From Levilactobacillus wangkuiensis (GTDB lineage: Bacteria > Bacillota > Bacilli > Lactobacillales > Lactobacillaceae): DNA of 60,484 bases. The stretch is taken from NCBI RefSeq assembly GCF_016861605.1, contig NZ_BOLM01000016.1, positions 1-60,484 of the forward strand, in the 5' to 3' direction. A model generated the notes under the pieces. It was not told the origin of the DNA, made no database searches, and was given only the letters and a program-made list of their open reading frames with translations. The position numbers and the translations under genes are program-made. This document shows positions 6,104-15,300 of this stretch, one piece after another. Position 1 is the stretch's first letter; every line of letters begins with the position of its first letter.

Positions 6104-7555
6104 CTAACTTTGTGTATATGAGTTATTAAAAATTACGATACCATTAGTGGTCCAACTATCTGGAACGCTAGAAGTGGCAATCAAAGATGATTTACCAATT
6201 TTTAAATCTGCAGTCGTCGATCCGTTAGTATCGTTAAGCCCTACCGTCATATCATTTTTGATAGTCCATGCTTTATTTTGTAATTCTGTTGGAAGTTGCT
6301 TAACTATTGTCAGATTAGCATCTGTTTTACCATAATTTCCCCCTACGCGTGCATACCCAGATATATATAGTGTGCCGTCGACAAGTCGATAAAAAGCAGT
6401 AGTAGCATCACTATTTACCAATAGTTTCCAAGCACTTGCTTCAAGGCTTTTCAAATCGTCGCGGGTAGCGACTGATTTACCTCCGTTCACAGTGAGCTTG
6501 GTGAAGTCAGTAGGTGTAGAAACAACCCCAGTGTTAGGGTTGCGGGCAATCGTATTATTGGCAAGTGCGACATCTTGACCATTCTGCTGGAGTTTTGCGG
6601 TAAAGTTGGCATCTTGACCAGTCCGTGCTAAATCAGACGGTAAACTGCTTGCTAGTAGTAGCGGATTGTTGTTGACCGTTGGGGTGGTGTCAAAGTTGTT
6701 TGCTCCAGATAGGTGAGCTACTTTGGAATCATCCGCTGGTGTAATTGTTAGCTTATCTTGCTTGGCATTAACTTCCTCAATTCCTGCTACATCGCTAGCA
6801 GGTTTACGCATATCCGCCGTGTGCACAACCGTACTATCATTAGCTTTGCCACTAACTTTCGTGTCCGCGTACTCCTTTGCCGACTTGAGTGTTTCAGCGT
6901 CACCATCGGAAACATCCTTGGTGGTCGCAATGGCATTGCCTTCACCGTCCACCGCACCCTTTTCCAGCGTGACGGATTCCTTGAAATCCGCCGGCTTGCT
7001 ACCATCGATGACGGTGGCAGGGATAAGGCTTTTTACATCGTCCGTTTTGACGTAATCGGCCAAGGTCACCTTCAACGCCTCGTTGGTCACTGCACCAGCT
7101 GGGTTGATTGATAGGTCGACGTTACTGGATTGACCCACTACAGTTTCCAGATCAATTCCTAAAGCCGACCCCATTGCATCTTGATGGATATAAACGGGAT
7201 CTTTTAACACGGTGACACTGTACAGCACCTCCTTACCATCGCCATCGACAGCGAACAATCCAACCGAATTCATTTGATAATCATTTGGTGCTTTTGTTTG
7301 GTCGATTGCGATATTTACATCCACCGTGCTGTCATTGATGACTGTCACGGTATTAATGTCAGCCGTTTGCTGAACGTTATCCAGCGACGTTAGGACTTGT
7401 AGCTCGGTAACCGACTGATTAAAAAGATTAGTGGTACTGATTTCTGCCTTAGTAAATTTGGCCGTTGTTTTATTCGCGATAAGCCGTGCGGCTATTGACT
7501 GGGCGGCAGTCGTGAAGATGGTTGTTGCACTTCTTTGCTCATCATTACTTGCCAC
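6104..7555 (-). CDS. Tail fibre / receptor-binding protein
   Basis: 483 residues, GTG start behind AAGGAGGGG. Residues 1-160 look like the phage tail-collar fibre N-terminal domain (SATTIFTTAAQSIAARLIA, then FTKAEIST) that attaches to the baseplate. The middle is a low-complexity shaft rich in Asp/Thr/Val. The last 110 residues form a beta-rich head with W, Y and G repeats, the likely receptor-binding part. It is directly downstream of the YmfQ-like baseplate gene, the normal place for the fibre. Confidence 0.82.
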   Translation of the reverse strand: MASNDEQRSATTIFTTAAQSIAARLIANKTTAKFTKAEISTTNLFNQSVTELQVLTSLDNVQQTADINTVTVINDSTVDVNIAIDQTKAPNDYQMNSVGLFAVDGDGKEVLYSVTVLKDPVYIHQDAMGSALGIDLETVVGQSSNVDLSINPAGAVTNEALKVTLADYVKTDDVKSLIPATVIDGSKPADFKESVTLEKGAVDGEGNAIATTKDVSDGDAETLKSAKEYADTKVSGKANDSTVVHTADMRKPASDVAGIEEVNAKQDKLTITPADDSKVAHLSGANNFDTTPTVNNNPLLLASSLPSDLARTGQDANFTAKLQQNGQDVALANNTIARNPNTGVVSTPTDFTKLTVNGGKSVATRDDLKSLEASAWKLLVNSDATTAFYRLVDGTLYISGYARVGGNYGKTDANLTIVKQLPTELQNKAWTIKNDMTVGLNDTNGSTTADLKIGKSSLIATSSVPDSWTTNGIVIFNNSYTQS

Positions 7556-7557
7556 TA

Positions 7558-8217
7558 TTACCCCTCCTTTGCCTTGATTATTTGTCTAATTTTGGTGACA
7601 CTAGCTAAGCCAGCTTGTCCTTGCATCGAGATATGGCGGTCCTGCGCGACATTCATTGTTGTATGAATTGTTTGGTGAACCATAGTATAAGAGGCCATAT
7701 AGAGATTACTTTTGACTGTCGTTTGGAACTGGATCGAAGCTACTCTGGTTGGAGCCGCAACGGATGCCCGGACCTGGTCAAGCAACATTGCTTCCTTCTC
7801 CTGTGAGTCAACATAGATTGCCGGAACATTCAAGACCTCAATGGCCATTGGTTCACCAGTTACGTTCCAAAGAGGGCGTACCAAAAATTCGTGTGGGTCC
7901 GCAGAGAGAATTGCCGAGACGACATCATAAATCTGGTTGATGGTCCCATCGGTATACCGACGGGCAAGGCGCGCATAAATCATTCGCCGATAGAAATCGT
8001 CATCCATCTGTCCTCGATAAACTCCAATGAGGTTGCCTATTCTGTCTAGGAATCCGCCCTCAGCGGTGTCTAGTGACCGCATTTTCAACAGCATATCCAA
8101 TCGCTTCTCACCAGCACCTATCGGCTGTTCGACCAACTGCATCATCTTCCAATTGTTCGACCCAGTAGACCGATCAAAAGATGGCGGTAAGTCCTTAATT
8201 GTTGGATCAATTTGCAT
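7558..8217 (-). CDS. YmfQ/DUF2313-like baseplate protein (gpI class)
   Basis: 219 residues. The N-terminal half carries a long helix with a pattern typical of phage gpI/YmfQ proteins (LDMLLKMRSLDTAEGGFLDRIG, then YRRMIYARLARRYTDGT). This protein joins the baseplate wedge to the fibre. It overlaps the baseplate J gene by 11 bp. Confidence 0.8.
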   Translation of the reverse strand: MQIDPTIKDLPPSFDRSTGSNNWKMMQLVEQPIGAGEKRLDMLLKMRSLDTAEGGFLDRIGNLIGVYRGQMDDDFYRRMIYARLARRYTDGTINQIYDVVSAILSADPHEFLVRPLWNVTGEPMAIEVLNVPAIYVDSQEKEAMLLDQVRASVAAPTRVASIQFQTTVKSNLYMASYTMVHQTIHTTMNVAQDRHISMQGQAGLASVTKIRQIIKAKEG

Positions 8218-9385
8218 TAGTTACCACCTCGATATTGCCCGGAGCATAAGTTGCTGACTCAAAGGTCTCTAGCTGGATATCGGACGCTGCTAAAGTATCA
8301 GTTGTGCGCCCAATCTTGATCTCCGCATCAGTCACGCCGACCACTCCATACACTAAAGTGTAGAGATAAGTAAAACGCACCTTATCCCCCATTGTTAGAG
8401 AGTTAAGATACGTTTTGATGTTGGTTTTAATTTGGTCAATTCCATCTGTCTCAAATAAGGTACTATCAGTATCAAGCGTGACCGTCATAAAGATTGGCAC
8501 GCCTGTTGGACGGTCAAAGTGAATCTCTTGCGGGTGCCCGCCACGGTCCAGCACCTTGAACACCGTTGCCCCTACTGTCTGAGTCCCACCAGCAAGAGTA
8601 TCGCTAATAGCTTGAGCTACATCACCATCGATGCCACCTGCAGCATAGACGTGAATTGATTTTGGCGGGTCACTATTTTCGTCAACCTCATTAGTGTCAT
8701 TGATGTTGACCTCTACTTGATCGACTCCGGCCACGTTAGCCACTGATGATCTGATTCCGTCACGAGTAGCTCCCGACAATGATTCTTCGAAGACTTTTAC
8801 CCGGTTCTTAAAAGTCTCATCATCCTCGGTAGTCATACCACCAGTCGCTGCCACCGGATTAGTGACCGAAGTGATCTCTTCAACCGGCATGGTCTGCTTA
8901 GTAATCGTACCTGCTGCGACATTCGCATCAGCTGACTCATCCATTGAAACTGCAATGCCAGAGCCGTTGCCATCATCATCCAAAATAACGGCATCTTCGA
9001 GCATAAAGGTTTGTCCATCTTCTGTCTCGAACATTTCATCAGCATCAATCACTGTTCCTGCTTTTCCGGTGAAAGTTAAAGACACGTAGGCTGGTTGTGA
9101 TTTATTTCGGGTTAGTCCTAATAAGGCAACAACCTTATCTAAGGTAATCCCTGTTGCGGTGTCGAAGAACCACGAGTCCCAGACGTTGCCGATGGTTTGC
9201 TCGTACTTAGCAAATCGGTGAGCCACGATACGGATAAAACTACCTAAGATAGACTTTTCAGCCGTCCCGATATTAGAACCCATCAGACTACCAGCAAGCT
9301 CAAATAGGTCAATTTGAATTGCATCCTCTGGCTCCGCTACATAACCTTGCGGCGTTAGTCCGTACTCAGCATCAGTTTCCGCCAT
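8207..9385 (-). CDS. Baseplate J-like protein
   Basis: 392 residues, ATG 9385 just inside the end of the preceding gene. It has the gpJ layout: an N-terminal helix followed by SFIRIVAHRFAKYEQ, a central VSLTFTGKAGT beta domain, and the strongly conserved TGGMTTEDDETFKNRVKVF region (about residues 185-200). It forms the wedge that triggers sheath contraction. Clear evidence of a contractile tail. Confidence 0.92.
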   Translation of the reverse strand: MAETDAEYGLTPQGYVAEPEDAIQIDLFELAGSLMGSNIGTAEKSILGSFIRIVAHRFAKYEQTIGNVWDSWFFDTATGITLDKVVALLGLTRNKSQPAYVSLTFTGKAGTVIDADEMFETEDGQTFMLEDAVILDDDGNGSGIAVSMDESADANVAAGTITKQTMPVEEITSVTNPVAATGGMTTEDDETFKNRVKVFEESLSGATRDGIRSSVANVAGVDQVEVNINDTNEVDENSDPPKSIHVYAAGGIDGDVAQAISDTLAGGTQTVGATVFKVLDRGGHPQEIHFDRPTGVPIFMTVTLDTDSTLFETDGIDQIKTNIKTYLNSLTMGDKVRFTYLYTLVYGVVGVTDAEIKIGRTTDTLAASDIQLETFESATYAPGNIEVVTNAN

Positions 9386-9770
9386 CAATCGTCACCTCCT
9401 GTTCTATTTCCTCTTGATCATCTTCAATACCTGTTTGGTTCATATCAACGGTCATTTTCAAATTTACTGACAAAATTCGCGTTTTATGGTCCAAATTAAA
9501 AGTGGTATCTGTGATGGCTACCACTCGGGGTTCCTGCTCCAAAATTGCATCCTCAAAATCAGCTTGGGCAAAGGCTTCATTAAAGTCTTCACCGATAAGA
9601 TTTTCATAGTCCATTCCCAAATCGGGTTCTAGTGGTGCGTCCCCCAGCTGATTACTGATGATGGTGCGAATTCCTTGAGCCAACTCCTCTTTACCAATAA
9701 CTGTCTGCATCTCGCCATTTTCGATGACTAAATCGCCGTTCTCATCTTGTTTTAAATCTCGTAGTTCCAT
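9372..9770 (-). CDS. Baseplate wedge protein, XkdS/DUF2634 (gp25-like)
   Basis: 132 residues. Pattern of DUF2634: an N-terminal strand with DLVIENGEMQTVIGKEELAQ, the helix IRTIISNQLGD, then LGMDYENLIGED. Homologues are lysozyme-like wedge proteins near gpJ. Overlaps both neighbours by a few bases in one translated block. Confidence 0.85.
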   Translation of the reverse strand: MELRDLKQDENGDLVIENGEMQTVIGKEELAQGIRTIISNQLGDAPLEPDLGMDYENLIGEDFNEAFAQADFEDAILEQEPRVVAITDTTFNLDHKTRILSVNLKMTVDMNQTGIEDDQEEIEQEVTIDGGN

Positions 9771-10114
9771 TAAAACACCGCCTCGATAAAAGCATCGTTC
9801 AAGCTATGCAAACGGTCTGAAGCGTTTGAAATATCCCCTGTATCGCCTACATCTGCTTCTGAAACGTCGCGATCAAAGAAGCCCACACTAACGCTGACAT
9901 CCTTTTTGACATCGTCTCGAGCATGTTTAGGAATTCGTACACTCAGAATCATCCCTCGCTTATCGCCATCAGACGCAAGGTCTTGTGGTTGTACGGTGCA
10001 GGTATGATCCGACTCTACCGAAACCACTCGACAAAGTAGGTGGACATGTGTCTCACGCTTTACTTTTCGTGCAAAGAAACGAAAAAATTTTAGTTCTGGT
10101 CTTTTGTTTGCCAT
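9770..10114 (-). CDS. DUF2577 (XkdR-like) baseplate protein
   Basis: 114 residues, between the hub protein and the XkdS-like wedge protein as in PBSX. It is a beta-rich small protein with an N-terminal basic segment. The start overlaps the preceding stop (TAATG). In the related loci this is a baseplate spike component. Confidence 0.72.
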   Translation of the reverse strand: MANKRPELKFFRFFARKVKRETHVHLLCRVVSVESDHTCTVQPQDLASDGDKRGMILSVRIPKHARDDVKKDVSVSVGFFDRDVSEADVGDTGDISNASDRLHSLNDAFIEAVF

Positions 10115-11355
10115 TACTTCAGCACCCCCGTTGTTAGGAAGGACGACCCATCATAAGCGTGTTCCCCATTATCGACGACCATCGTTCGATTCAAATTCCG
10201 GCTCTTAACTTTGATTACGGCGTCTGTCGTAATGCGATGCTGCAGCAGGCAACTAAAGCTCCATGATTCACCATCGTCATCTTCGCTGTAGCTTGGTTCC
10301 TCAGTCAGTCCAGTTGTGTTCGACAGCAATAATTCGGCTGGCTTGGTGGCCGTACTATTCTTCTTAGCCCCACCAGCCTTCCGTAAGGCCTTCTCCGCTT
10401 TATTCAAAAGCTTCTGTGCATTTTCCCAATCGTCCTTTGCATCTTTAACTTCCTGGGTCCGCTTGGCATAGGAAGCTACCGCGTTCTTGTGGGACTTCAA
10501 TCCGCCAACCTCACTGATGCGTTGTTGCCAATGAGCTACGGACTTTTTGGCTGCGGCCTTACCGCTCTTGGTCTTGGCTTTATCCAAACGTCCCTGCGCG
10601 GCAGTTAAATTCTTCTTGTACTGAGCACGATCCTTTGAGATGGTCGCCGTCGTCGACGACCGATACTTGGCGGCCATCCCTTGCTGGCGCACCTTATTGG
10701 TGTAGTGGGTATGAGCCGACCGAACTGCCGCGCGCCGTGTTCGCACGATTTTCTGCAAGTCACTGGCACTGGTGTCATAGACTACACAGTATTTTCCACG
10801 CACAATTCGGAGAACAGAACCACACTTCTTAGCGATAGACTCAATCAGTTCCAACGGCTGACCATCAGCTGTATAGCCCTTTTTAAATTTCTTTGGAATC
10901 TGTAGCTTGATGGATTTCAGCGGAATACCTGACTTTTTGGCAATCGCCTTGATAACTTGTTCAGCGTCCGACTGTCGCTTAAAGGTGATTGAAACATCTT
11001 TCTTTTTTGAGTAGTCGGCGCCCTGGATGAAGGTAAAGCCGAACTGCGAGTCAACCCCGGACCATAGCAGAGGCGGAATTTTGTTGATGTTACCCTCCGT
11101 CAGAACTCCAACATCACCTTTATATCCTGCGTAAAGTGTGACGTGCTCTCCTTTTTTAAAAAGAGCCCGTGTCTTCTTAGATAGGTTCATGATGGTCACT
11201 GTCGCAACATCTGGTGTGGGCTCGCTAGAAAATGGCACACTAAACTGAATCTCTAGTAAGTGATTCAGCCGATTGATATTTTCAAGCGTCACTTTTTCCT
11301 TACCTGTATCCAGAACCAACTTGACTCGCCGATCCACTTGATACTTAGCTGCCAT
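10114..11355 (-). CDS. Baseplate hub protein (XkdQ / gpD type) with a basic helical insertion
   Basis: Start ATG 11355 behind GGGGGTGA; the open frame reads further upstream only as overlap with the plug gene. 413 residues. Residues 1-200 hold the hub beta-domain pattern (ATVTIMNLSKKTRALFKKG, then VTLYAGYKG). The middle (about residues 215-335) is an unusually long Lys/Ala-rich helical insertion absent from short XkdQ proteins. The C-terminus closes with a beta domain ending TTGVLK. It forms the centre of the baseplate beneath the tube. Confidence 0.82.
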   Translation of the reverse strand: MAAKYQVDRRVKLVLDTGKEKVTLENINRLNHLLEIQFSVPFSSEPTPDVATVTIMNLSKKTRALFKKGEHVTLYAGYKGDVGVLTEGNINKIPPLLWSGVDSQFGFTFIQGADYSKKKDVSITFKRQSDAEQVIKAIAKKSGIPLKSIKLQIPKKFKKGYTADGQPLELIESIAKKCGSVLRIVRGKYCVVYDTSASDLQKIVRTRRAAVRSAHTHYTNKVRQQGMAAKYRSSTTATISKDRAQYKKNLTAAQGRLDKAKTKSGKAAAKKSVAHWQQRISEVGGLKSHKNAVASYAKRTQEVKDAKDDWENAQKLLNKAEKALRKAGGAKKNSTATKPAELLLSNTTGLTEEPSYSEDDDGESWSFSCLLQHRITTDAVIKVKSRNLNRTMVVDNGEHAYDGSSFLTTGVLK

Positions 11356-11737
11356 CATCATCACCCCCATCTTCGCCAATTCCAACATAGTCATCGCTAC
11401 TAAGATCATCTGTTGGGTCAATATCATCGATCATCAAGAACACTGTCCGCCCAAAAGTCTCAGCATTGACGGCTGTGGCTTGTCCGGACTCATCCATTGG
11501 TACCAAGTCAACCGCTGGCAGCCGGTCATCATTGACATAGGCCCATAGTCGGTGATTCAACACCAATTTTTCACCCAAAATGATTGGGTTGAGGTCCTCG
11601 TCGTATAAATCGACCGTAAAAAAATCACCAACAGCGTTGTAGGACACTCCAAAGTTGAAGGTGATATCTGCTAATTCAATTTCAAAAATTTCCGGCAAAT
11701 CATCAACATCTATCGGAATATAGTCGCGTTGCGACAT
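11345..11737 (-). CDS. Baseplate plug protein (Pam3 gp18 / DUF6983-like)
   Basis: 130 residues from ATG 11737, preferred over the upstream GTGs because GAGGTGA is well spaced. The sequence YIPIDVDDLPEIFEIELAD, then NAVGDFFTVDLYDED and NPIILGEKLVLN, fits the small baseplate plug family. The acidic C-terminus overlaps the hub start by 11 bp. Confidence 0.75.
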   Translation of the reverse strand: MSQRDYIPIDVDDLPEIFEIELADITFNFGVSYNAVGDFFTVDLYDEDLNPIILGEKLVLNHRLWAYVNDDRLPAVDLVPMDESGQATAVNAETFGRTVFLMIDDIDPTDDLSSDDYVGIGEDGGDDDGS

Positions 11738-11748
11738 CACCACTCACC

Positions 11749-12396
11749 TCACTTAACCCTAATCCGGACGCCAATTGGTATCTTGCGATCCGGGTACTTG
11801 TTCCACTTACGCAACGTTGCAATTGACGTCCCAAAGCTCTGATGGAAACCCCAGTAAGTATCACCGGCCTTAGTCTTACGATAAGTGCCCTTAGTCTGAG
11901 CAGACTTGGTACTACCAGTAGGTTTCTTATTACCGTTACTTTTTTTACCCTTCTTTTTGATTCGGGAAGTCTTAGCAAAATGTACAAACTTCAAGCTCAT
12001 TGTTGCTTCAATTGTCGAAGTGTACTTTTCGCCATGACGGGTTAAGTCCTCAATTTGAAGGTGTTTGTAGTAGACAACAGCACCCTTAAAAACCACTTGT
12101 GTGCCATCGAACCGCCACTTATTCAACTTGGACCAAACCTTATTGGCCTTAGCCATCGTATCTTCTTGAATCAAGATTGAAAGGGTGATTGTCTTACTTG
12201 TTGGCCGCGAATGATCAGTGATAGGTTCGCCCTTCTCAATCGCATACTGAGTTACCTCTGAAGCAGAATCATCATCCTCAGTCTTAGCGTGAATGCCGAT
12301 TCGTTGAGACACTTTATTCTTTCCGTATTCGTGCATATATGCACCAAAAAACTCGGAAGTCCCATCCCGAGTTCGCTTGTATACTGGTTTTACCAT
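11749..12396 (-). CDS. LysM-containing tail/baseplate protein (XkdP-like)
   Basis: 215 residues. The N-terminal 145 residues form a beta-rich domain; a Lys/Ser-rich linker follows; the last 45 residues are a LysM domain (YRKTKAGDTYWGF through GVRIRVK). Such proteins follow the tape measure in PBSX-like tails and are thought to bind peptidoglycan during injection. Close behind the tape measure gene, with GGAGGAG before the ATG. Confidence 0.82.
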   Translation of the reverse strand: MVKPVYKRTRDGTSEFFGAYMHEYGKNKVSQRIGIHAKTEDDDSASEVTQYAIEKGEPITDHSRPTSKTITLSILIQEDTMAKANKVWSKLNKWRFDGTQVVFKGAVVYYKHLQIEDLTRHGEKYTSTIEATMSLKFVHFAKTSRIKKKGKKSNGNKKPTGSTKSAQTKGTYRKTKAGDTYWGFHQSFGTSIATLRKWNKYPDRKIPIGVRIRVK

Positions 12397-15300
12397 TACG
12401 CTCCTCCTAACAGGTCTTGTAGCTGTTCAAAGCTTTCGCCCATCGCTTCCTTGACCCACTTCATAACTTGTTGCTTCGTGACATTTCCGCTGGCGTCACC
12501 AGTTATATTGACATGGATCGTTGGGTGAAAATCAATCTTGGGTTTACTGCTGTGTCGTGAATTTGAAGGAATGGATTGGTTTGCAATCTGCTTCGATTTC
12601 TCGTGTGGATAAATGGTCCCAGCTGAGTCTGGCTTGAAGAGTTCTGGCCCCTTCTCACCAACAATTGACCACTCACCAACCTTCGGACGACCACCCTTGG
12701 CATACCAACCATGTACTTTTCTGAATGCTAATGCCTTATCAATGCCTCCGTATCGGCCATTAACGTAGCTCTTCATCCACTTCAATTGAGTAATTGGATT
12801 GGTCTTCCAATCAGACCCCGCAGATGCCATCTTTGAACCAGGTAGGGCTTGAGGAATACCGTAGGCAGAACTGCTTGGATTATGGATTGTCGGGTTCCAT
12901 CCAGACTCTGGTGTAATAATTGAGTTGTAAGCAGCAAATTGGCTTGCCGGAATGCCAGCCTGTTCTAACCAATGTTTATGGCTCCCAGAAGGAGCCGCAC
13001 TTGTTCCATCCGATCCTGAGTCATCATCGACGTGCAAACGTTTAGAAATCCAGGACAACGCTGACTTGCCAATCTCACGCTTGAAGAGCTTTTCAACGCC
13101 AGTATCCTTAGACTTACTCTTCTCCACACCAGAGCTCTTGCCATGCATCTTGGTGACATCGTACCAGCCACTAGTAGACAGCATGTTCTTCTTCAGCGGA
13201 TTTCCTTTAGTAACACCGATATGAACGTGAGAACCAGAGCCTGTACCGACCAGCTTTCCTAGCGTCGCAATACGCTGTCCCGTTTTTATCGTGTCACCAA
13301 CGCCAACTTTAATATTACCCATGCCACCGAATTCCTGATAAATTTCTTGGAATCCATCATCACTCTTTACAATGATGACTTTACCTAAATCAGAAATTCC
13401 AACGCCACCAATTCTCGAAACAGTTCCACCATGAATGGCTCTGATAGCTGATCCCAATGGTCCACTGAAATCAACACCATCATGAGCGGCACCAGCACCA
13501 TAGTACTGGGCACGAGAGGTTCCAAACCCATCCTTCTTAGTGAGACCAGGTGAGTGGGCCCAGTTGCCACCAGCTCCACTGCCACCATTAATTGCATCAT
13601 TGATGACATTCCAACCAGCCTTGTACCAATTAGGGCCAACAGAATCCGTTGCCCCCTTGGCCGTAGTGGCCAACCCACGTTTCAGGTCAGACCCCTTAGA
13701 CTTAGTCGTCTTGTCATCAAAGTCACGTTTCCAAGCAGCGTCTGGGTTCTTATGATTCTTAGAAGCCAGACTGATCAGCTTGTCATCAGACGCACCAGTC
13801 CCCTTCTTGAAGTGTGGTAGGTATGGTTTAGCATTCTCAACCTGTGATCCGTTGAAGACTTCATCACCCTTTTTCAGGGGCGTAATGACATCCTTACCAA
13901 TAGGCTTCAAAAGTTGACTGCCACGGGCCACTAGTTCTTGTCGAGGGCCACTCGTTGCGTCGTTAAGGACAGCCAATTGATCACTAGCGATTGGACCCTT
14001 AGACCCAGTTGCATAGTGAATTGGCTTCAAAACAGACTTGTTCCCACCAAACTGTGCCAATGTGGTATCAATGCTACTGATACCCGAATTCATTGATGAA
14101 ATTGCACCGGCCATTCCGTCATGGGCTTGGCCTTTTAACTTGCCAAAAATGGACCCAAAATCGCTAACTAGGTCCGTTGTGACGCTGTTAAACTGCTTGT
14201 GCATTGACTTCAGTGAGGCAACCGTATCATCTTTGACGTCGTCAAACTTCTTGACCGCCTGCTTATGCAGTTTCGTGGTCTCAGATTCCGCATCAGTGCG
14301 AGTATCATGCCACAATGAGGCGTTCTTCTTGTTGAGCCGTTTCAGCGATGAAGCAGACTTCTTAGACATGTCACCATAGTTCTTGGTGACTGATTTCGAC
14401 ATCTTTTTAGATTCCGAAATTGAGTCCTTAGAGGTCTTCTTGCTCAGTCCCGGCATAGTGGACCAACTACCGGCTGCAAAGCTGGTTAACTGGGTCGTGC
14501 CAGCAGCAAAGTTAGGGAGTCGTTGCCCAAAGGAACCTCGCGACATCTTAGCAACGTCCGCGTGACTGTAGATACGATCACCTGACCGCACCTGCAGAAG
14601 CTGTGCACCTCGGTCCCCCACAACACTGAATTTCTTACCGCGTTGCAAGACTTCGGAGCCGTTTTCTCCAACCATTGCCATACCAGTCTTACGGATGGCA
14701 CCACCAGTAGCTTTTCCAGGAAGTCCCTGATTGACTGTAATCCCGCTACCCATATAAGTTTTCCCAGCTGCCTTGGCTAACTTGTTTCCGGGATTGTAGT
14801 TATTCTTGATGGACTTCGTATTAGATACTGGTTTCTGGTGTTTAGCACCAGTAGCAGATGAGTTTTGATTAAGCATAGTTTCAAGATTATTGGACATAAC
14901 GCCCATAATCCCGTTGATACCACCTGCGGCATCAGCAGCTGCTTGAACTACGGCATCGCGTTGCTTTTCTGCCCAGTGCACCGTTTTCTTGTACTGATCA
15001 TGTGCCGCACTAGTGGTTTTGTCGTACTGCTTTTGAGCGTAGCCCTTGATTCGCTTATATTCGACAGAGTGGACACCATAAAGCTGCTTGGCTGACTTTA
15101 GAGTTTGATCATAACGGTCCTTTGCTGAAGAAACTTGCGCAGTATAAGCTTTTTTTGCGTTAGACTTCGTCAGACGATAGGACTTGGCCGATTGTCTGAT
15201 TACTGAGTTATATTGTTTGGTTGTTAGCTTGATTGTCCGAGAGTTTAGACTTCTTAGTAGGGATTGTTGCTTCTGATTTCCTTTATCGGTTAGCTTGAGA